A stretch of DNA of 64,000 nucleotides from G963676655 sp963676655 (GCA_963676655.2 CAXXKX010000002.1:744001-808000), one strand, 5' to 3'. Shown: positions 19,522 to 28,843, numbered from the stretch's first letter. Notes: generated by a model from the letters alone, not told the origin. Translations and numbers: made by a program.

Positions 19522-20011
19522 TGTAATCCTTGAATAGCGAAGCGATGAAAACTGCTGAGTTGCACCTTTCGCTACCCTATAACCTACAATAATATTTCAA
19601 CATGACCATTTCAAGCGGGATATAATATTTAATTCGATTTTTCGACTTCTGTTTTTAAGATTTATCTGGTTCAAATGACCGGGAAATATATATTAGATTA
19701 AGTTTAGGCTGTTTTTTTTAGGTAAAGTGTATCATGTGTGAGACAAAGTGTGTCAAATGTGCCTTGTGTATAAGTTGTTTTATGCAAGTATTTTAACTTT
19801 TATTTTGCTTTTTTATTTTTGTATTAAGTGTGTCATGTTAGATACAATTCATTCATGTGTGAAAAAGTGTGATGCAATGTTTTTGTATCTTTAAGTTGTT
19901 TGTAGTTAGTGGTATAGCTTGTTGTTTTGTAAAGTTGGCCCGGTATGTGCTTATAAAGAAATGACACATGTGTTATTAATTTTATAAGTTGTAGAAAGAT
20001 ATTTTTGTAGT
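19522..20011. other. divergent intergenic region with repeated GTGTGTCA-type motifs
   Basis: 490 bp of AT-rich DNA between divergent genes. No ORF is credible. It contains the motif cluster listed separately, which is unlike other gaps in the window. Confidence 0.6.
19724..19986 (+). promoter_or_regulatory. cluster of AAAGTGTGTCATGT-like motifs, candidate operators
   Basis: Related 16-17-mers start at 19724 (AAAGTGTATCATGTGTG), 19745 (AAAGTGTGTCAAATGT), 19825 (TAAGTGTGTCATGTTA) and 19864 (AAAGTGTGATGCAATGT). A palindromic version with the perfect core ACACATGTGT lies at 19974-19983, 28 bp before the exporter ATG. The spacing and recurrence fit a multi-site operator for an unidentified regulator of the exporter genes. 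Confidence 0.45.
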
Positions 20012-21751
20012 ATGGCAAATAGAAAGCTAAATTTTTATTCACTGGTAAGGCCTTATCAGTTCCTGGTCATGGGCGCGATATTGAGCCTTATGCTCTTTTC
20101 AAACCTGGGCCTGGCTGTGCCGTGGATGCTGAAGATCATTATTGACAAGGTTTTGCCGTCCAGTGATTTTCAATTGTTGTATGTTTTAAGCGGAGTGATT
20201 ATGATTATTTATCTTATTCGCTCGATTATGCTTTATTTTGCCAACTATTTGATCGGATATTCCGGGATGCGGGTGTTGCTTGATGTGCGGCATAAGGTAT
20301 TTCGCCATTTACAGACTCTGTCGCTTCGTTTTTATGAGGAGTACCGGACCGGGAAACTGATTAGTAATGTAATTACCGATGTGTCGCTGATGCAGAGTTT
20401 GATCGGGATATCTATGCAGATGGCGGATAAATTCTTTTTGATTGTCGTCGTTCTGACAGTGTTGTTCTTTATGAACTTTAAGATGGCATGTTTGGTTGTG
20501 GTTATAATTCCGTTCCAGGTGGCGAATTTCTATTATTTTAAACGTGTAATCAAGCGCGATACACTTAGTTTACGGGAAAAAATGTCGGAAATTTCGGCAA
20601 ACCTGGCTGAAACATTGAGCGGAGTAAAAGTGATTAAATCTTTTGCGATGGAGCGTTCTGAGTGTCGTAATTTCTTCACAAATCTGCGACCGACTCTGGA
20701 TATGTCAATGAAAGTTAATATGCAGGGGGTGTATTGCGCGATTATTTCTGATGTGTTGAGCTTAATTTGCATCCTTTTAGTTATGATCATCGGAACCGCG
20801 ATGATTGGTGATGAAAAATTGACGATAGGTGAATTTGTTGCTTTCTATACTTATGTCGGCATGTTGCTGGCACCGATCAATGTTTTAACAACTATGTCCA
20901 CTGCGATTTCACAGGGATTGGCCGGATGTACCAGAATTATGAAGCTCCTGAATACGATTCCAGATATTGAAGACCGCAGTGACGCGGTAAAAGTTGAAAA
21001 AATTAAAGGAGATATTGAGTTTCGTGACGTCACCTTCGGGTATGATGAAAAACCGGTAATCCGTGATTTTTGCCTTAAGATCAAAGCCGGACAAAAAGTC
21101 GCGCTGGTTGGTCCGAGTGGTTGCGGTAAGTCGACTATCAGTAACCTGTTGTTGCGCTTTTATGATATCTCTGAAGGACAGATATATATTGATGGTCTTG
21201 AAATACGGAAAATGACTCAGGAATCATATCGCGCCCATGTCGGCGTGGTTTTGCAGGACCCGTTTTTGTTCAGCGGTACTATCCGGGAAAACATCGCCTA
21301 TGCCAGAAAAGAGGCGACAAATGAAGAGATTGAAGAAGCCGCCCGGATGGCGAATGTTGAAGAGTTTGTCAGTAAGCTGGACGATGGCCTGGAGACTGAG
21401 ATCGGCGAGAACGGGGCCAGCCTTTCCGGTGGTCAGAAGCAGCGTCTTGCTATTGCCAGGGCTATCCTTCGCAATCCGACCATCCTGATTCTCGATGAGG
21501 CTACTTCCGCGCTGGATACGGTTTCTGAACATCTGGTTCAGGAAGCGCTTGATAATTTGATGAAGAATAAAACAACAATTATCATTGCGCACAGGTTGTC
21601 GACTATCCGCAATTCCGATATCATTGTTGTGATGGAAAACGGTCGCATAAAACAGAAAGGATCACATCAGGAACTACTGGATGTCGACGGCATCTACAAG
21701 GAAATGTACACGGCACAGGAAAAGGCTACCCGGGAGGTGACCGGGTTGTAA
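20012..21751 (+). CDS. ABC exporter (fused membrane and ATPase domains, MsbA/HlyB type)
   Basis: 579 residues, the usual half-exporter length. Residues 1-310 form a six-helix type I exporter membrane domain; the ATPase follows with Walker A GPSGCGKS at about 367-374, Q-loop VLQDPFLFSGT, signature LSGGQ at about 471, Walker B ILILDEATS and switch His in IIAHRLST. There is no N-terminal C39 peptidase domain, so it is not a bacteriocin-type exporter. It is followed at 71 bp by an HlyD-family gene in the same direction, which suggests a type I secretion pair; no TolC homologue is in the window. Lipid or drug export is the alternative. The ribosome site before the ATG is weak. Confidence 0.9.
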   Translation: MANRKLNFYSLVRPYQFLVMGAILSLMLFSNLGLAVPWMLKIIIDKVLPSSDFQLLYVLSGVIMIIYLIRSIMLYFANYLIGYSGMRVLLDVRHKVFRHLQTLSLRFYEEYRTGKLISNVITDVSLMQSLIGISMQMADKFFLIVVVLTVLFFMNFKMACLVVVIIPFQVANFYYFKRVIKRDTLSLREKMSEISANLAETLSGVKVIKSFAMERSECRNFFTNLRPTLDMSMKVNMQGVYCAIISDVLSLICILLVMIIGTAMIGDEKLTIGEFVAFYTYVGMLLAPINVLTTMSTAISQGLAGCTRIMKLLNTIPDIEDRSDAVKVEKIKGDIEFRDVTFGYDEKPVIRDFCLKIKAGQKVALVGPSGCGKSTISNLLLRFYDISEGQIYIDGLEIRKMTQESYRAHVGVVLQDPFLFSGTIRENIAYARKEATNEEIEEAARMANVEEFVSKLDDGLETEIGENGASLSGGQKQRLAIARAILRNPTILILDEATSALDTVSEHLVQEALDNLMKNKTTIIIAHRLSTIRNSDIIVVMENGRIKQKGSHQELLDVDGIYKEMYTAQEKATREVTGL

Positions 21752-21784
21752 ACTTTAAGAATATATTAACAACAGGAGACTAAT

Positions 21785-21850
21785 TTGAAACTTAACATGA
21801 TTAAAAACATTGAATTCTTTCGATGGCAGAAAAACAAGGAAACATTTTAA
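21785..21850 (+). other. 21-codon TTG-started ORF overlapping the HlyD start (leader peptide or frameshift relic)
   Basis: The only strong ribosome site between the exporter and the HlyD-like gene (AGGAGA, 21774-21779) leads to TTG at 21785. This frame encodes MKLNMIKNIEFFRWQKNKETF and stops at 21850, overlapping the HlyD-like frame by 28 bp. It could be a coupling leader peptide, or the original HlyD N-terminus separated by a frameshift. Confidence 0.4.
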
Positions 21851-22947
21851 AGAGCGTAATTATGAAAAAGAAAAATGATCAGCGGACAAAAATACATCAC
21901 AAACTCAAAGTATTTCGTTGGCTTGCGGCCCTTATTCTGATTCTGGTAATTGGGGCGCTGGCTCTGCTAACCCTGGGTAGAATGGAAGACTCGGTCGACG
22001 CAAAAGGGCGCGTCGAGGGCATCCGCGAATATCGCTTCAGGTCGATGGTTACCAGCAAAGTCCTGGACGCTCCGGGACATGAAGGCGACACTGTTAAACG
22101 TGGTGATGTTTTATTGCGTCTTGATCCCAGACAGGTGGATGACCAGATATTGTTGCAAACTAATGTGATCTCTGAACTAGATGCGCAGATTCAGGTTAAG
22201 CAGGAGGAATATCTGATCCTGTTGAATGACCCTCTGCCGACGCATTATCGTCATGCCAGAATTGCTCTTGAAGAGCTCCGGACGAAAACCCAGAAAAGTA
22301 AAGCCGACCTTGAAATCTACACTCGCTTGTTTGAGCGGAAGGTTGTATCGAGACGGGAATTCCAGAAAATCGAAATGGAACATCTGACCAATTCGTCCCA
22401 GTTGCAAAGAGCTGAGTCGGACTATAAGAAAGTCCGTGAAGGTCTCGGCAGTAAGATTCTGGCAAAAGCGAAATGTGAAATTGAACTTTTGAAGATGAGG
22501 CTTGCCGGTGCTAAACGCAAAAAGGCAATGCTGGTTTCCCATCTTGATGACTATGAGATCAAGGCTCCGGAGCCTGGCGTCATTACCGACCAGCCGTATA
22601 AACCTGGTGCATACGTTCAGACTGGCGACATCGCTATTACGATGGCAGCGACTCAGGACAAAAAATATGTTGCCATGGTTAGTGAAAAGCAGATATACAA
22701 GGTCCAGCCGGGACAGAAAGTTCGCATTGCCAGCAGCCAGTATAACTATTTTGATTACGGCTATTTCTATGGCAAGGTTATCGATGTTGAGCAGTTGCCG
22801 GTCAAACAGGGAAATACCAATTTTTATCCGGTGAAAATTCTTGTTACCAAAGAGCCCAAACCGTTGAAACTGGGTTCGACTGGAAACGTCGAGATTATCG
22901 CCGGACGTGACAGGATCATCAGCTGTCTGCTTGGCTTGAATAAATAA
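21823..22947 (+). CDS. HlyD-family membrane fusion protein
   Basis: 374 residues. One membrane helix at about 33-52, then the split biotinyl-lipoyl/barrel fold of periplasmic adaptors (RSMVTSKVLDAPGHEGDTVKRGDVLLRLDP), a coiled-coil hairpin at about 105-235, and the second half (DYEIKAPEPGVITDQPYKPGAYVQTGD). It would link the ABC exporter upstream to an outer-membrane channel. The start is uncertain: ATG at 21823 has no clear site, the in-frame ATG at 21862 (MKKKNDQ) is equally possible, and an upstream frame has the best site. The stop codon abuts the stop of the convergent kinase gene with no gap. Confidence 0.88.
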   Translation: MAEKQGNILKSVIMKKKNDQRTKIHHKLKVFRWLAALILILVIGALALLTLGRMEDSVDAKGRVEGIREYRFRSMVTSKVLDAPGHEGDTVKRGDVLLRLDPRQVDDQILLQTNVISELDAQIQVKQEEYLILLNDPLPTHYRHARIALEELRTKTQKSKADLEIYTRLFERKVVSRREFQKIEMEHLTNSSQLQRAESDYKKVREGLGSKILAKAKCEIELLKMRLAGAKRKKAMLVSHLDDYEIKAPEPGVITDQPYKPGAYVQTGDIAITMAATQDKKYVAMVSEKQIYKVQPGQKVRIASSQYNYFDYGYFYGKVIDVEQLPVKQGNTNFYPVKILVTKEPKPLKLGSTGNVEIIAGRDRIISCLLGLNK

Positions 22948-25770
22948 TTATCTTGGCGGGGCCAGGACTATCCTGAATCCCAGCAGAGCGTTTGATGCGT
23001 TCGGCAGTTTGTGACGGCGGTTGGAAACATGGCAGTTGGTTGAAAGACTGCCCCAGCTGCCGCCACGATAAATGCGGTATTTGCCTTTTGTCCCAACCGG
23101 GTCCTTGACCGCATCTTTATAGGTGGAGGTAACTACTTCGCGATTATCATTCGTCTCACATGTATCCAGGCACCATTCCCAAACGTTGCCGGTCATGTCG
23201 TAAAGCCCGAAATCATTTGGTCGTCTGGTGCCGACCCGCCTTGTTTTTTGATGGGAGTTGCCGTAATACCAGGCTACGTGTTCAATCTGGTTGGAGCCGC
23301 TGAATGACTCGTCACCGTTTCCCCTGGCGGCATATTCCCACTCTGCCTCGGTTGGCAAACGATACACATACTCGTCGGGTAGTCTCCCGGCCTTTCGTTC
23401 GAGCTCTGTCAGCTGTTTGCAGAAATCGGCCGCTTGTTTCCATGAGACTTGTTCGACCGGAAGATTTGCCCCCGCAGCCTTGCTTGGATTTTTTCCGGTT
23501 ACAACTTCATATTCATTCTGAGTAACTTCATGGATGCCGATCCAGAATCCTTTGGTCAGTTCTACTTTATGGCGTGGTTTTTCATCAGGAGCGCCGTCAT
23601 TCGATCCCATCATGAATGACCCGGGGTGCAAATATGCTAATTTCATGTTCAGCCGGGGGATTATCCACTCACTGCCCGGCCTTGGCGTGATTTTCAGTTC
23701 GGTTATTTTCTTTTTACTTGCAGTCTGCAGCAGTTCCGCCTGGCGATATTGCTTTTCCGTTTCAATAATATTTTTTTCGGTTGTCACAACCTTTTGTTTT
23801 TCGTCAAGGTTTTTGCATAATTTGTAAGCCTGATCAAGATATTGATTGGATTCTTTTATGGTTTTTTTATCTCGGGCCAGACGCAGTGCCTGGCGGAGTA
23901 ACTCGTTGATTTTTCCTTTTCTTTCGGCATTTTCCCGGGCCAGTTTTGCGGCCGCAATTTCCCGTTTACGTTTTAGTTCAGCTTGCCTGGCCGCTTCCTG
24001 TTCAAAAGCTGTTCGAGCCTGATTTACTTTGGTTTCAGCTGAACTGACTTTTGCACGTTCATCGTTATTCATACAAAGATCATAGGCATCATTAATCTGT
24101 TTGTCAGCGTCTTGTAATGTTTTTTCCGATTTGGCTGCTTGCAGTGCCAGACGGATTGAGTCATTCAACTTCTGTATTCTTTCCGCGTTCTTTTTTGCCT
24201 GTCTGGCGGCTTCCAATTTTCTCAACTGCTCTGCTTCAGCTTGTTTTTCAGCTTCTTTACGATAGTGATCACGAGCCACATTGACTTGCTTTTCCGCATT
24301 TAGAACTTTTTGTCTTTCCTGTTCGTTCAGGCATAATTTCAGTGCTTTAGACAAATGTTTTTCTGATTCTGCTATTGTATCTTTATTTTGCGCTTTGTGC
24401 AGGGCCAGGCGGATTGATTCATAAATTTCACCTATTCTTGCGGCGTTTTCTGCTTCAAGCCTTTTTCGCTCTGACTGTTGGCGGCGTTCCAAGGCAATTT
24501 TTCGCTCTCTCTCCGATTCCGCTGTAATGTACGAGGCCTGCTGATTGAGTATTTCCAGTCTTAACTTCTTTGCGTTTTCAACTATGACCGGATGAGCGTC
24601 GGCATTATCCGCAATCAGCTGGTCAAGTTTTTCCTTGGCTCGATCATACTGATGTTTTACGGCCAACTGACGTGCATCCGAGATTTCGTTTTCCAGTAGA
24701 GTTTTACTTTTTTTGCTTTTGTATGCGCTGAAAAATGCGAATCCGCTGGATAAGACAGCGATAGTCAGCCCAACATAGAGCCAGGTTTTTAATGGATTAT
24801 GGTCACGGGATTTTCTTATTTTATGCAGTTTAAGCGGAACTTCGCCACGTTCAACCCGGTTTAAATCTTCCACCAGTTCAAACGGCGCTTTGTGGCGGTC
24901 CTCTGCCTTTTTAGCCAGCAGACGGTCAATTACCTGAGAAAGGTTGCGCGGACAATTTTTATTTATTTCACAGGCCGGTTGAGCGTATGTATTTAAGTGC
25001 ATATTGGCCAATGCGGTTAAAGATGCTCCGCGAAAAGGAGGTCGTCCGGTCAGCATATGATACATGGTGCAGCCAAGCGAATAAAGGTCTGAACGAATAT
25101 CAATATCGCTGGAGCCTGCGAATTGTTCGGGGGACATATAAGCCGGAGTACCGATTGCCTGTCCGGTTAAACTTAATGCCGAATAGACGCCGTCCAGGGC
25201 TTTGGCTATCCCGAAATCCAGCAGTTTAGCGTTGCCCTTTTTGTCAATCATTATATTCTGCGGTTTGATGTCGCGATGCAGCAAATTCAGGTCATGAGCC
25301 GATTGCAGCACTCCGGCCAGTTGACGGCCCAGTTTAATAGTTTCCTCTGCCGTAAAATTTTTTACTTCTTCGGCTGAACTGCGTTCATGCACAACTGACG
25401 ACTGTAACGTTTGCTCGGTGTCGTCAACCAGAGTGATGTCTGTTTCGTTCATCATTATCATGCCGCGGGACTGCATGATCTCATCCAATGTCTTGCCTTC
25501 AACATATTCCATGACGATGAACGGCAGACCGTTTTGATCCTCTCCCACCTCATATACACGAACAACATTGGGGTGGGATAACTGAATAGCTATTTCGGCT
25601 TCCCGTATGAAGCGTTTTACGTAATCACCTTCCTGGGCAAGATGTGGGGAAAGGGTCTTGAGGGCCATAACGCGACCGTCAATGGATTCCACTTTTTCCA
25701 CAGATCCCATCGCGCCGTGGCCGAGGTGTTCTATAATTTTAAAATCATCGATTCTGCTCACAAAATCCAT
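22948..25770 (-). CDS. membrane Ser/Thr protein kinase fused to a formylglycine-enzyme-like (FGE/SUMF1) domain
   Basis: 940 residues. PknB-type kinase at about 10-285: glycine loop GHGAMG, VMALK lysine, HRDIKPQN near 165, DFG, SPEQ. An unusual acidic/Thr-rich insert (NETDITLVDDTEQT) lies between hinge and catalytic loop. One transmembrane helix at about 325-347. Residues 355-690 are four or more degenerate ~75-residue charged helical repeats, each with an ALxxAK-type helix and a Y-x-LC-x-N-x-x-E-R-x-K element, probably coiled coil. C-terminal FGE-sulfatase domain at about 693-940 (PGSFMMGS, VSWKQAADFC, RLPTEAEWEYAARG, GNVWEWC, RGGSWGS, GFRIVL), presumably extracytoplasmic. Kinase-FGE fusions are common in PVC bacteria; substrate unknown. 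Confidence 0.9.
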   Translation of the reverse strand: MDFVSRIDDFKIIEHLGHGAMGSVEKVESIDGRVMALKTLSPHLAQEGDYVKRFIREAEIAIQLSHPNVVRVYEVGEDQNGLPFIVMEYVEGKTLDEIMQSRGMIMMNETDITLVDDTEQTLQSSVVHERSSAEEVKNFTAEETIKLGRQLAGVLQSAHDLNLLHRDIKPQNIMIDKKGNAKLLDFGIAKALDGVYSALSLTGQAIGTPAYMSPEQFAGSSDIDIRSDLYSLGCTMYHMLTGRPPFRGASLTALANMHLNTYAQPACEINKNCPRNLSQVIDRLLAKKAEDRHKAPFELVEDLNRVERGEVPLKLHKIRKSRDHNPLKTWLYVGLTIAVLSSGFAFFSAYKSKKSKTLLENEISDARQLAVKHQYDRAKEKLDQLIADNADAHPVIVENAKKLRLEILNQQASYITAESERERKIALERRQQSERKRLEAENAARIGEIYESIRLALHKAQNKDTIAESEKHLSKALKLCLNEQERQKVLNAEKQVNVARDHYRKEAEKQAEAEQLRKLEAARQAKKNAERIQKLNDSIRLALQAAKSEKTLQDADKQINDAYDLCMNNDERAKVSSAETKVNQARTAFEQEAARQAELKRKREIAAAKLARENAERKGKINELLRQALRLARDKKTIKESNQYLDQAYKLCKNLDEKQKVVTTEKNIIETEKQYRQAELLQTASKKKITELKITPRPGSEWIIPRLNMKLAYLHPGSFMMGSNDGAPDEKPRHKVELTKGFWIGIHEVTQNEYEVVTGKNPSKAAGANLPVEQVSWKQAADFCKQLTELERKAGRLPDEYVYRLPTEAEWEYAARGNGDESFSGSNQIEHVAWYYGNSHQKTRRVGTRRPNDFGLYDMTGNVWEWCLDTCETNDNREVVTSTYKDAVKDPVGTKGKYRIYRGGSWGSLSTNCHVSNRRHKLPNASNALLGFRIVLAPPR

Positions 25771-25832
25771 CCCTGCTTATTTTCTTTTTATAAAATAGTC
25801 TGATCTGGCTGTTATTGCAACTTTTTACCCCG

Positions 25833-25867
25833 AAAAAAAAGCCCTTCGACTAAAACAGTCGAAGGGC
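25833..25867 (-). terminator. intrinsic terminator after the sugar dehydrogenase operon
   Basis: 11-bp perfect stem (GCCCTTCGACT / AGTCGAAGGGC) with a 5-nt loop and, on the minus strand, eight T residues directly after it. It lies 28 bp beyond the Gfo/Idh stop codon. Confidence 0.92.
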
Positions 25868-25894
25868 TTCGTATTTGGTAGGTTATTCCGGGGA

Positions 25895-26956
25895 TTAATC
25901 CCAGTTGATATCCACAGACTTACCGGTTTTGGCGGATTCGTAAATGGCATCGAGGATGGTATTGTTGACCATTCCGGAATGTACCGGAGCGATTGTCTGT
26001 TCGCCTTTCTTGACGCAATCAAGGAAGTGGCGGATCATTTGCTCACGCATATCAACATCCGGAACATTGGCATTGCAGGAGAAGCTCTGGCCGAATTTCA
26101 TTCCGGTCAGTTCCAGTTCGCTGCCGCCGGGAGCAACGGTTGCGCCGCCTTCGGTTCCCAGCAGGGTTACATTGGGTTTGCTGACATTGGCACTGACGTT
26201 TGCCGCCCAGCTTACTTCCAGCAGCAAGGTAGCGCCGTTGTCCATTTTGATCAGCGCGGAGGCCAGGTCTTCGACATCGTAAATCCCATCCCATTCCGGG
26301 GTGCCCCAGGAGCCGCAACCCATTTTGCGCGGACCGAATTCGGCGTAAGTAGAGCCATAAACAGAAACCGGCTTCGGGTTGCCCATCAGGTACAATGACA
26401 GATCCAGCATGTGAACGCCGATGTCGATTAACGGGCCGCCGCCTGATTCATCGAACCGGGTGAACCAACTGCCCCAGCCGGGAATTCCGCTCTGCCGCAG
26501 CCAGGATGCTTTGCCATAATAAATTTTGCCAAGCTCGCCTTTGTCGGAAAGCTCTTTGATCTTCTGCGATGAACCGGCCCAGCGCATCTGATGCGGAACC
26601 ATTGTCGTAACTCCGGCTTTTGCCGCCGCATCGGCAATTTTCTTTGCCTGTTTGCCGCTTAATGCCAACGGTTTTTCTGAAATGAGGTGTTTGCCTGCTT
26701 CTAAAGCTTTGATAGCCAGATCGGCATGGGTTTTATTGGGAGAAGCAACGACTACCGCGTCAACCTCTTTCAAGGATATCAATTCTTCCGCGGTTGAAAT
26801 TACAATTCCGCCACTCATTTCCGCCGCCTGCTTGGCAAGGGCTTCGCTGGGGTCAAATACCGCAACGACTTCCGCGTCTTCCTGGGCGATGATCTGTTTA
26901 ATATGCACCCGGCCGATAAAGCCGCAACCTAAAATTCCAAATCTGATTTTTTCCAT
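25895..26956 (-). CDS. Gfo/Idh/MocA-family NAD(P)-dependent sugar oxidoreductase
   Basis: 353 residues. Rossmann motif GILGCGFIG at the N-terminus, then ASPNKTHADLA and the family EKPLAL motif with catalytic-dyad Lys, and a C-terminal half containing GGGPLIDIGVHMLDL. A GGAG site lies eight bases before the ATG. It is transcribed with the upstream sugar isomerase (27 bp gap) and followed by a strong terminator, so the two form an operon probably acting on a sugar or cyclitol. The substrate cannot be read from sequence. Confidence 0.92.
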   Translation of the reverse strand: MEKIRFGILGCGFIGRVHIKQIIAQEDAEVVAVFDPSEALAKQAAEMSGGIVISTAEELISLKEVDAVVVASPNKTHADLAIKALEAGKHLISEKPLALSGKQAKKIADAAAKAGVTTMVPHQMRWAGSSQKIKELSDKGELGKIYYGKASWLRQSGIPGWGSWFTRFDESGGGPLIDIGVHMLDLSLYLMGNPKPVSVYGSTYAEFGPRKMGCGSWGTPEWDGIYDVEDLASALIKMDNGATLLLEVSWAANVSANVSKPNVTLLGTEGGATVAPGGSELELTGMKFGQSFSCNANVPDVDMREQMIRHFLDCVKKGEQTIAPVHSGMVNNTILDAIYESAKTGKSVDINWD

Positions 26957-26983
26957 GATGATTACTCCGGACTTAAAATTAAA

Positions 26984-27715
26984 TTACATACATTTTTTCA
27001 TGTTAGCAACACATTCTTTGAGGGCTGGAACCGGATTTTCCGGGTCGCCTTCATACTCAAGAACCGTTATGCCGCTGAAGCCCACTTTGTCAAGAGTCTG
27101 CAGCAATGCGGGAAGATCAAGATTTCCAGTGCCGACCGGAACGTCATTATGACTGCGATCTGAGTTCCAAGTAAAGTCTTTAAAGTGAACGTTGTAAAGA
27201 CGATCAGAAAATTTCTCAACCATTTCAAGCGGGTTTTGCTTGGCATCCATCGCCCATGCGGTATCGAGACACAGGCCGACCCGTTTTGAGGACTTGCTGA
27301 ATACCCATGCCAGGGCTTCAGCTGTACCAAGCCAGTGATAACCACCGTGGTTGTGGATCGCCAGTTTTAAGTCGAATTCTTCGGCCAGCGCCTCGGCTGA
27401 TTTGAGTTCTTCATCAATGTTTGCCATGGAAAAGTTTACACTCATATATTCACAGCCTGCAGCTTTTGTAAATTCAAAAAGAGCTTTGTCTGCTGGATTG
27501 GCATTGATTTTATTAACGCCGGTTGAAATAATTTTGACTCCGGCTGAAGCATAAGCGTCAATGATTGACTGATATACTGACTGGTTGTCAAAGTCCACAT
27601 GGATGCGACATAATTCAATAGCATCCAGGCCGATTTCTTTAACCAGTCCCGCGACAACGGCATTGTCCTTGGTGTTTCTGAAACAGAAACTTTGAACGCC
27701 AAACTCAATAGACAT
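26984..27715 (-). CDS. sugar phosphate isomerase/epimerase-like TIM barrel (AP endonuclease 2 fold)
   Basis: 243 residues with the xylose-isomerase-like barrel pattern: AIELCRIHVDF, LAIHNHGGYHW, LCLDTAWAM, NVHFKDFTWN, GITVLEYEGDP. These carry the Glu/His/Asp metal ligands typical of the family. A good AAGGAGA site precedes the ATG. First gene of a two-gene operon with the Gfo/Idh dehydrogenase, a common pairing in inositol or keto-sugar metabolism. Confidence 0.88.
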   Translation of the reverse strand: MSIEFGVQSFCFRNTKDNAVVAGLVKEIGLDAIELCRIHVDFDNQSVYQSIIDAYASAGVKIISTGVNKINANPADKALFEFTKAAGCEYMSVNFSMANIDEELKSAEALAEEFDLKLAIHNHGGYHWLGTAEALAWVFSKSSKRVGLCLDTAWAMDAKQNPLEMVEKFSDRLYNVHFKDFTWNSDRSHNDVPVGTGNLDLPALLQTLDKVGFSGITVLEYEGDPENPVPALKECVANMKKCM

Positions 27716-27859
27716 AATCTTCTCCTTTTTTGTTGACGATTATTTACAATAATTACAGGGTGAAAATAAATTACTACCAAATAAACATCTAATCAATTGA
27801 CATAAGTTAATATTTATTGATATATTTAAATATATTGCCTCTTGGTTATAGAGATTATA

Positions 27860-28843
27860 TCAACTTTGTAGTTTTCTGAAGCAGTATATTATGGTTTTGG
27901 CCGGTCCTGTCCCTCGGCTCAATTGTTTCTTGTTTACACGATCAGGATTATCAAATTTGTGGGCCATTTCCCGAATGAACAATTTTGAGCCAAGAATCGC
28001 TCCGTCGCTGAAGTGTCGAGTGCGTTGCAGGAAGCGTACCGGCATTGATTCTTTGCGTTTGGCTTGTTCCTGCGCCTCAAATATCTCCTTGCTGGAGGCA
28101 CCGCTTTCCGCCGCGACAATTCGCGCAAGTTCACTGCGAAAATAGCTGAATAGATCATTGTCGGTCCATTCCGAGGTGTCGCGATGCCAGATGTTTTCTT
28201 TTAGGTGTTTGACGAAATTAGCTTGAAACATGTGTTTCCCGGTCCCGCAGTAGCGTCCCCAGGTCGTGAAATGGTAGTCAGCTGGATTGGTTGTTAGTCC
28301 GGCGCGAACGGGGTTCAATTCTACGTATAAGACACACGCTTCCAGTGAATTGCGACTATCTAGAATAACACTTTTGAATTTATTAGCCCAGAGTTTACCG
28401 ATACGGTCGCGTGATTGGTTGTAGACGACGGTGAAACGTTGTTGAAAAGCCCGCATAAAATAACTGATATCGATCATTTTGAGGCCGACTTCGCGACATA
28501 TTTCTGGATTGGTTGGATTGATTTTGGGCATTTGTTTCGGCGCGTAAGTAAACTTATCTAACATGCTGCTGTAATAGTTGTTATGACGTCTGGCAATATC
28601 CTCAATTGGCGGCAGTTCATCCGGGCCTGGAGCGTAAACGACCACATGAAAATGGTTGTCCATCCAGGCGGCTGATATCACCTCAATCAGGAAATATTCA
28701 CAAAGATTCTGCAACAATCGAAAGCCGTATTCCATATCGACCTGATTAAAAGGTTTTTCGCCTTTGCAGCCGGCGGTTCGATTCATCAGATGATAATAGC
28801 AGCCTTCGCCTTTAACTTTCATCCGTGTTCCGCGTCCAGACAT
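27860..28843 (-). CDS. IS200-like / REP-associated tyrosine transposase (Y1_Tnp, RAYT-type)
   Basis: 327 residues. The N-terminus YYHLMNRTAG is typical of the family; the HUH metal motif is HFH in DNHFHVVVYAPG near residue 63; the candidate nucleophile is the Tyr in FTVVYNQSRDRIGKLW near residue 136, followed by YVELNPVRAGL. Such single-domain transposases nick and join single-stranded DNA and are linked to dispersed REP palindromes. A GGAGG site precedes the ATG. It stands alone between AT-rich gaps with no obvious terminal repeats. It looks intact and could act on the REP-like cluster at 44.1-44.4 kb, which is inference. Confidence 0.9.
   Translation of the reverse strand: MSGRGTRMKVKGEGCYYHLMNRTAGCKGEKPFNQVDMEYGFRLLQNLCEYFLIEVISAAWMDNHFHVVVYAPGPDELPPIEDIARRHNNYYSSMLDKFTYAPKQMPKINPTNPEICREVGLKMIDISYFMRAFQQRFTVVYNQSRDRIGKLWANKFKSVILDSRNSLEACVLYVELNPVRAGLTTNPADYHFTTWGRYCGTGKHMFQANFVKHLKENIWHRDTSEWTDNDLFSYFRSELARIVAAESGASSKEIFEAQEQAKRKESMPVRFLQRTRHFSDGAILGSKLFIREMAHKFDNPDRVNKKQLSRGTGPAKTIIYCFRKLQS

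Noticed and set aside
20012..22947. Bacteriocin/lantibiotic export locus
   Set aside because: The ABC protein has no C39 peptidase domain and no small precursor or immunity genes are adjacent; the C39 protein at 45723 is separate and exported itself.
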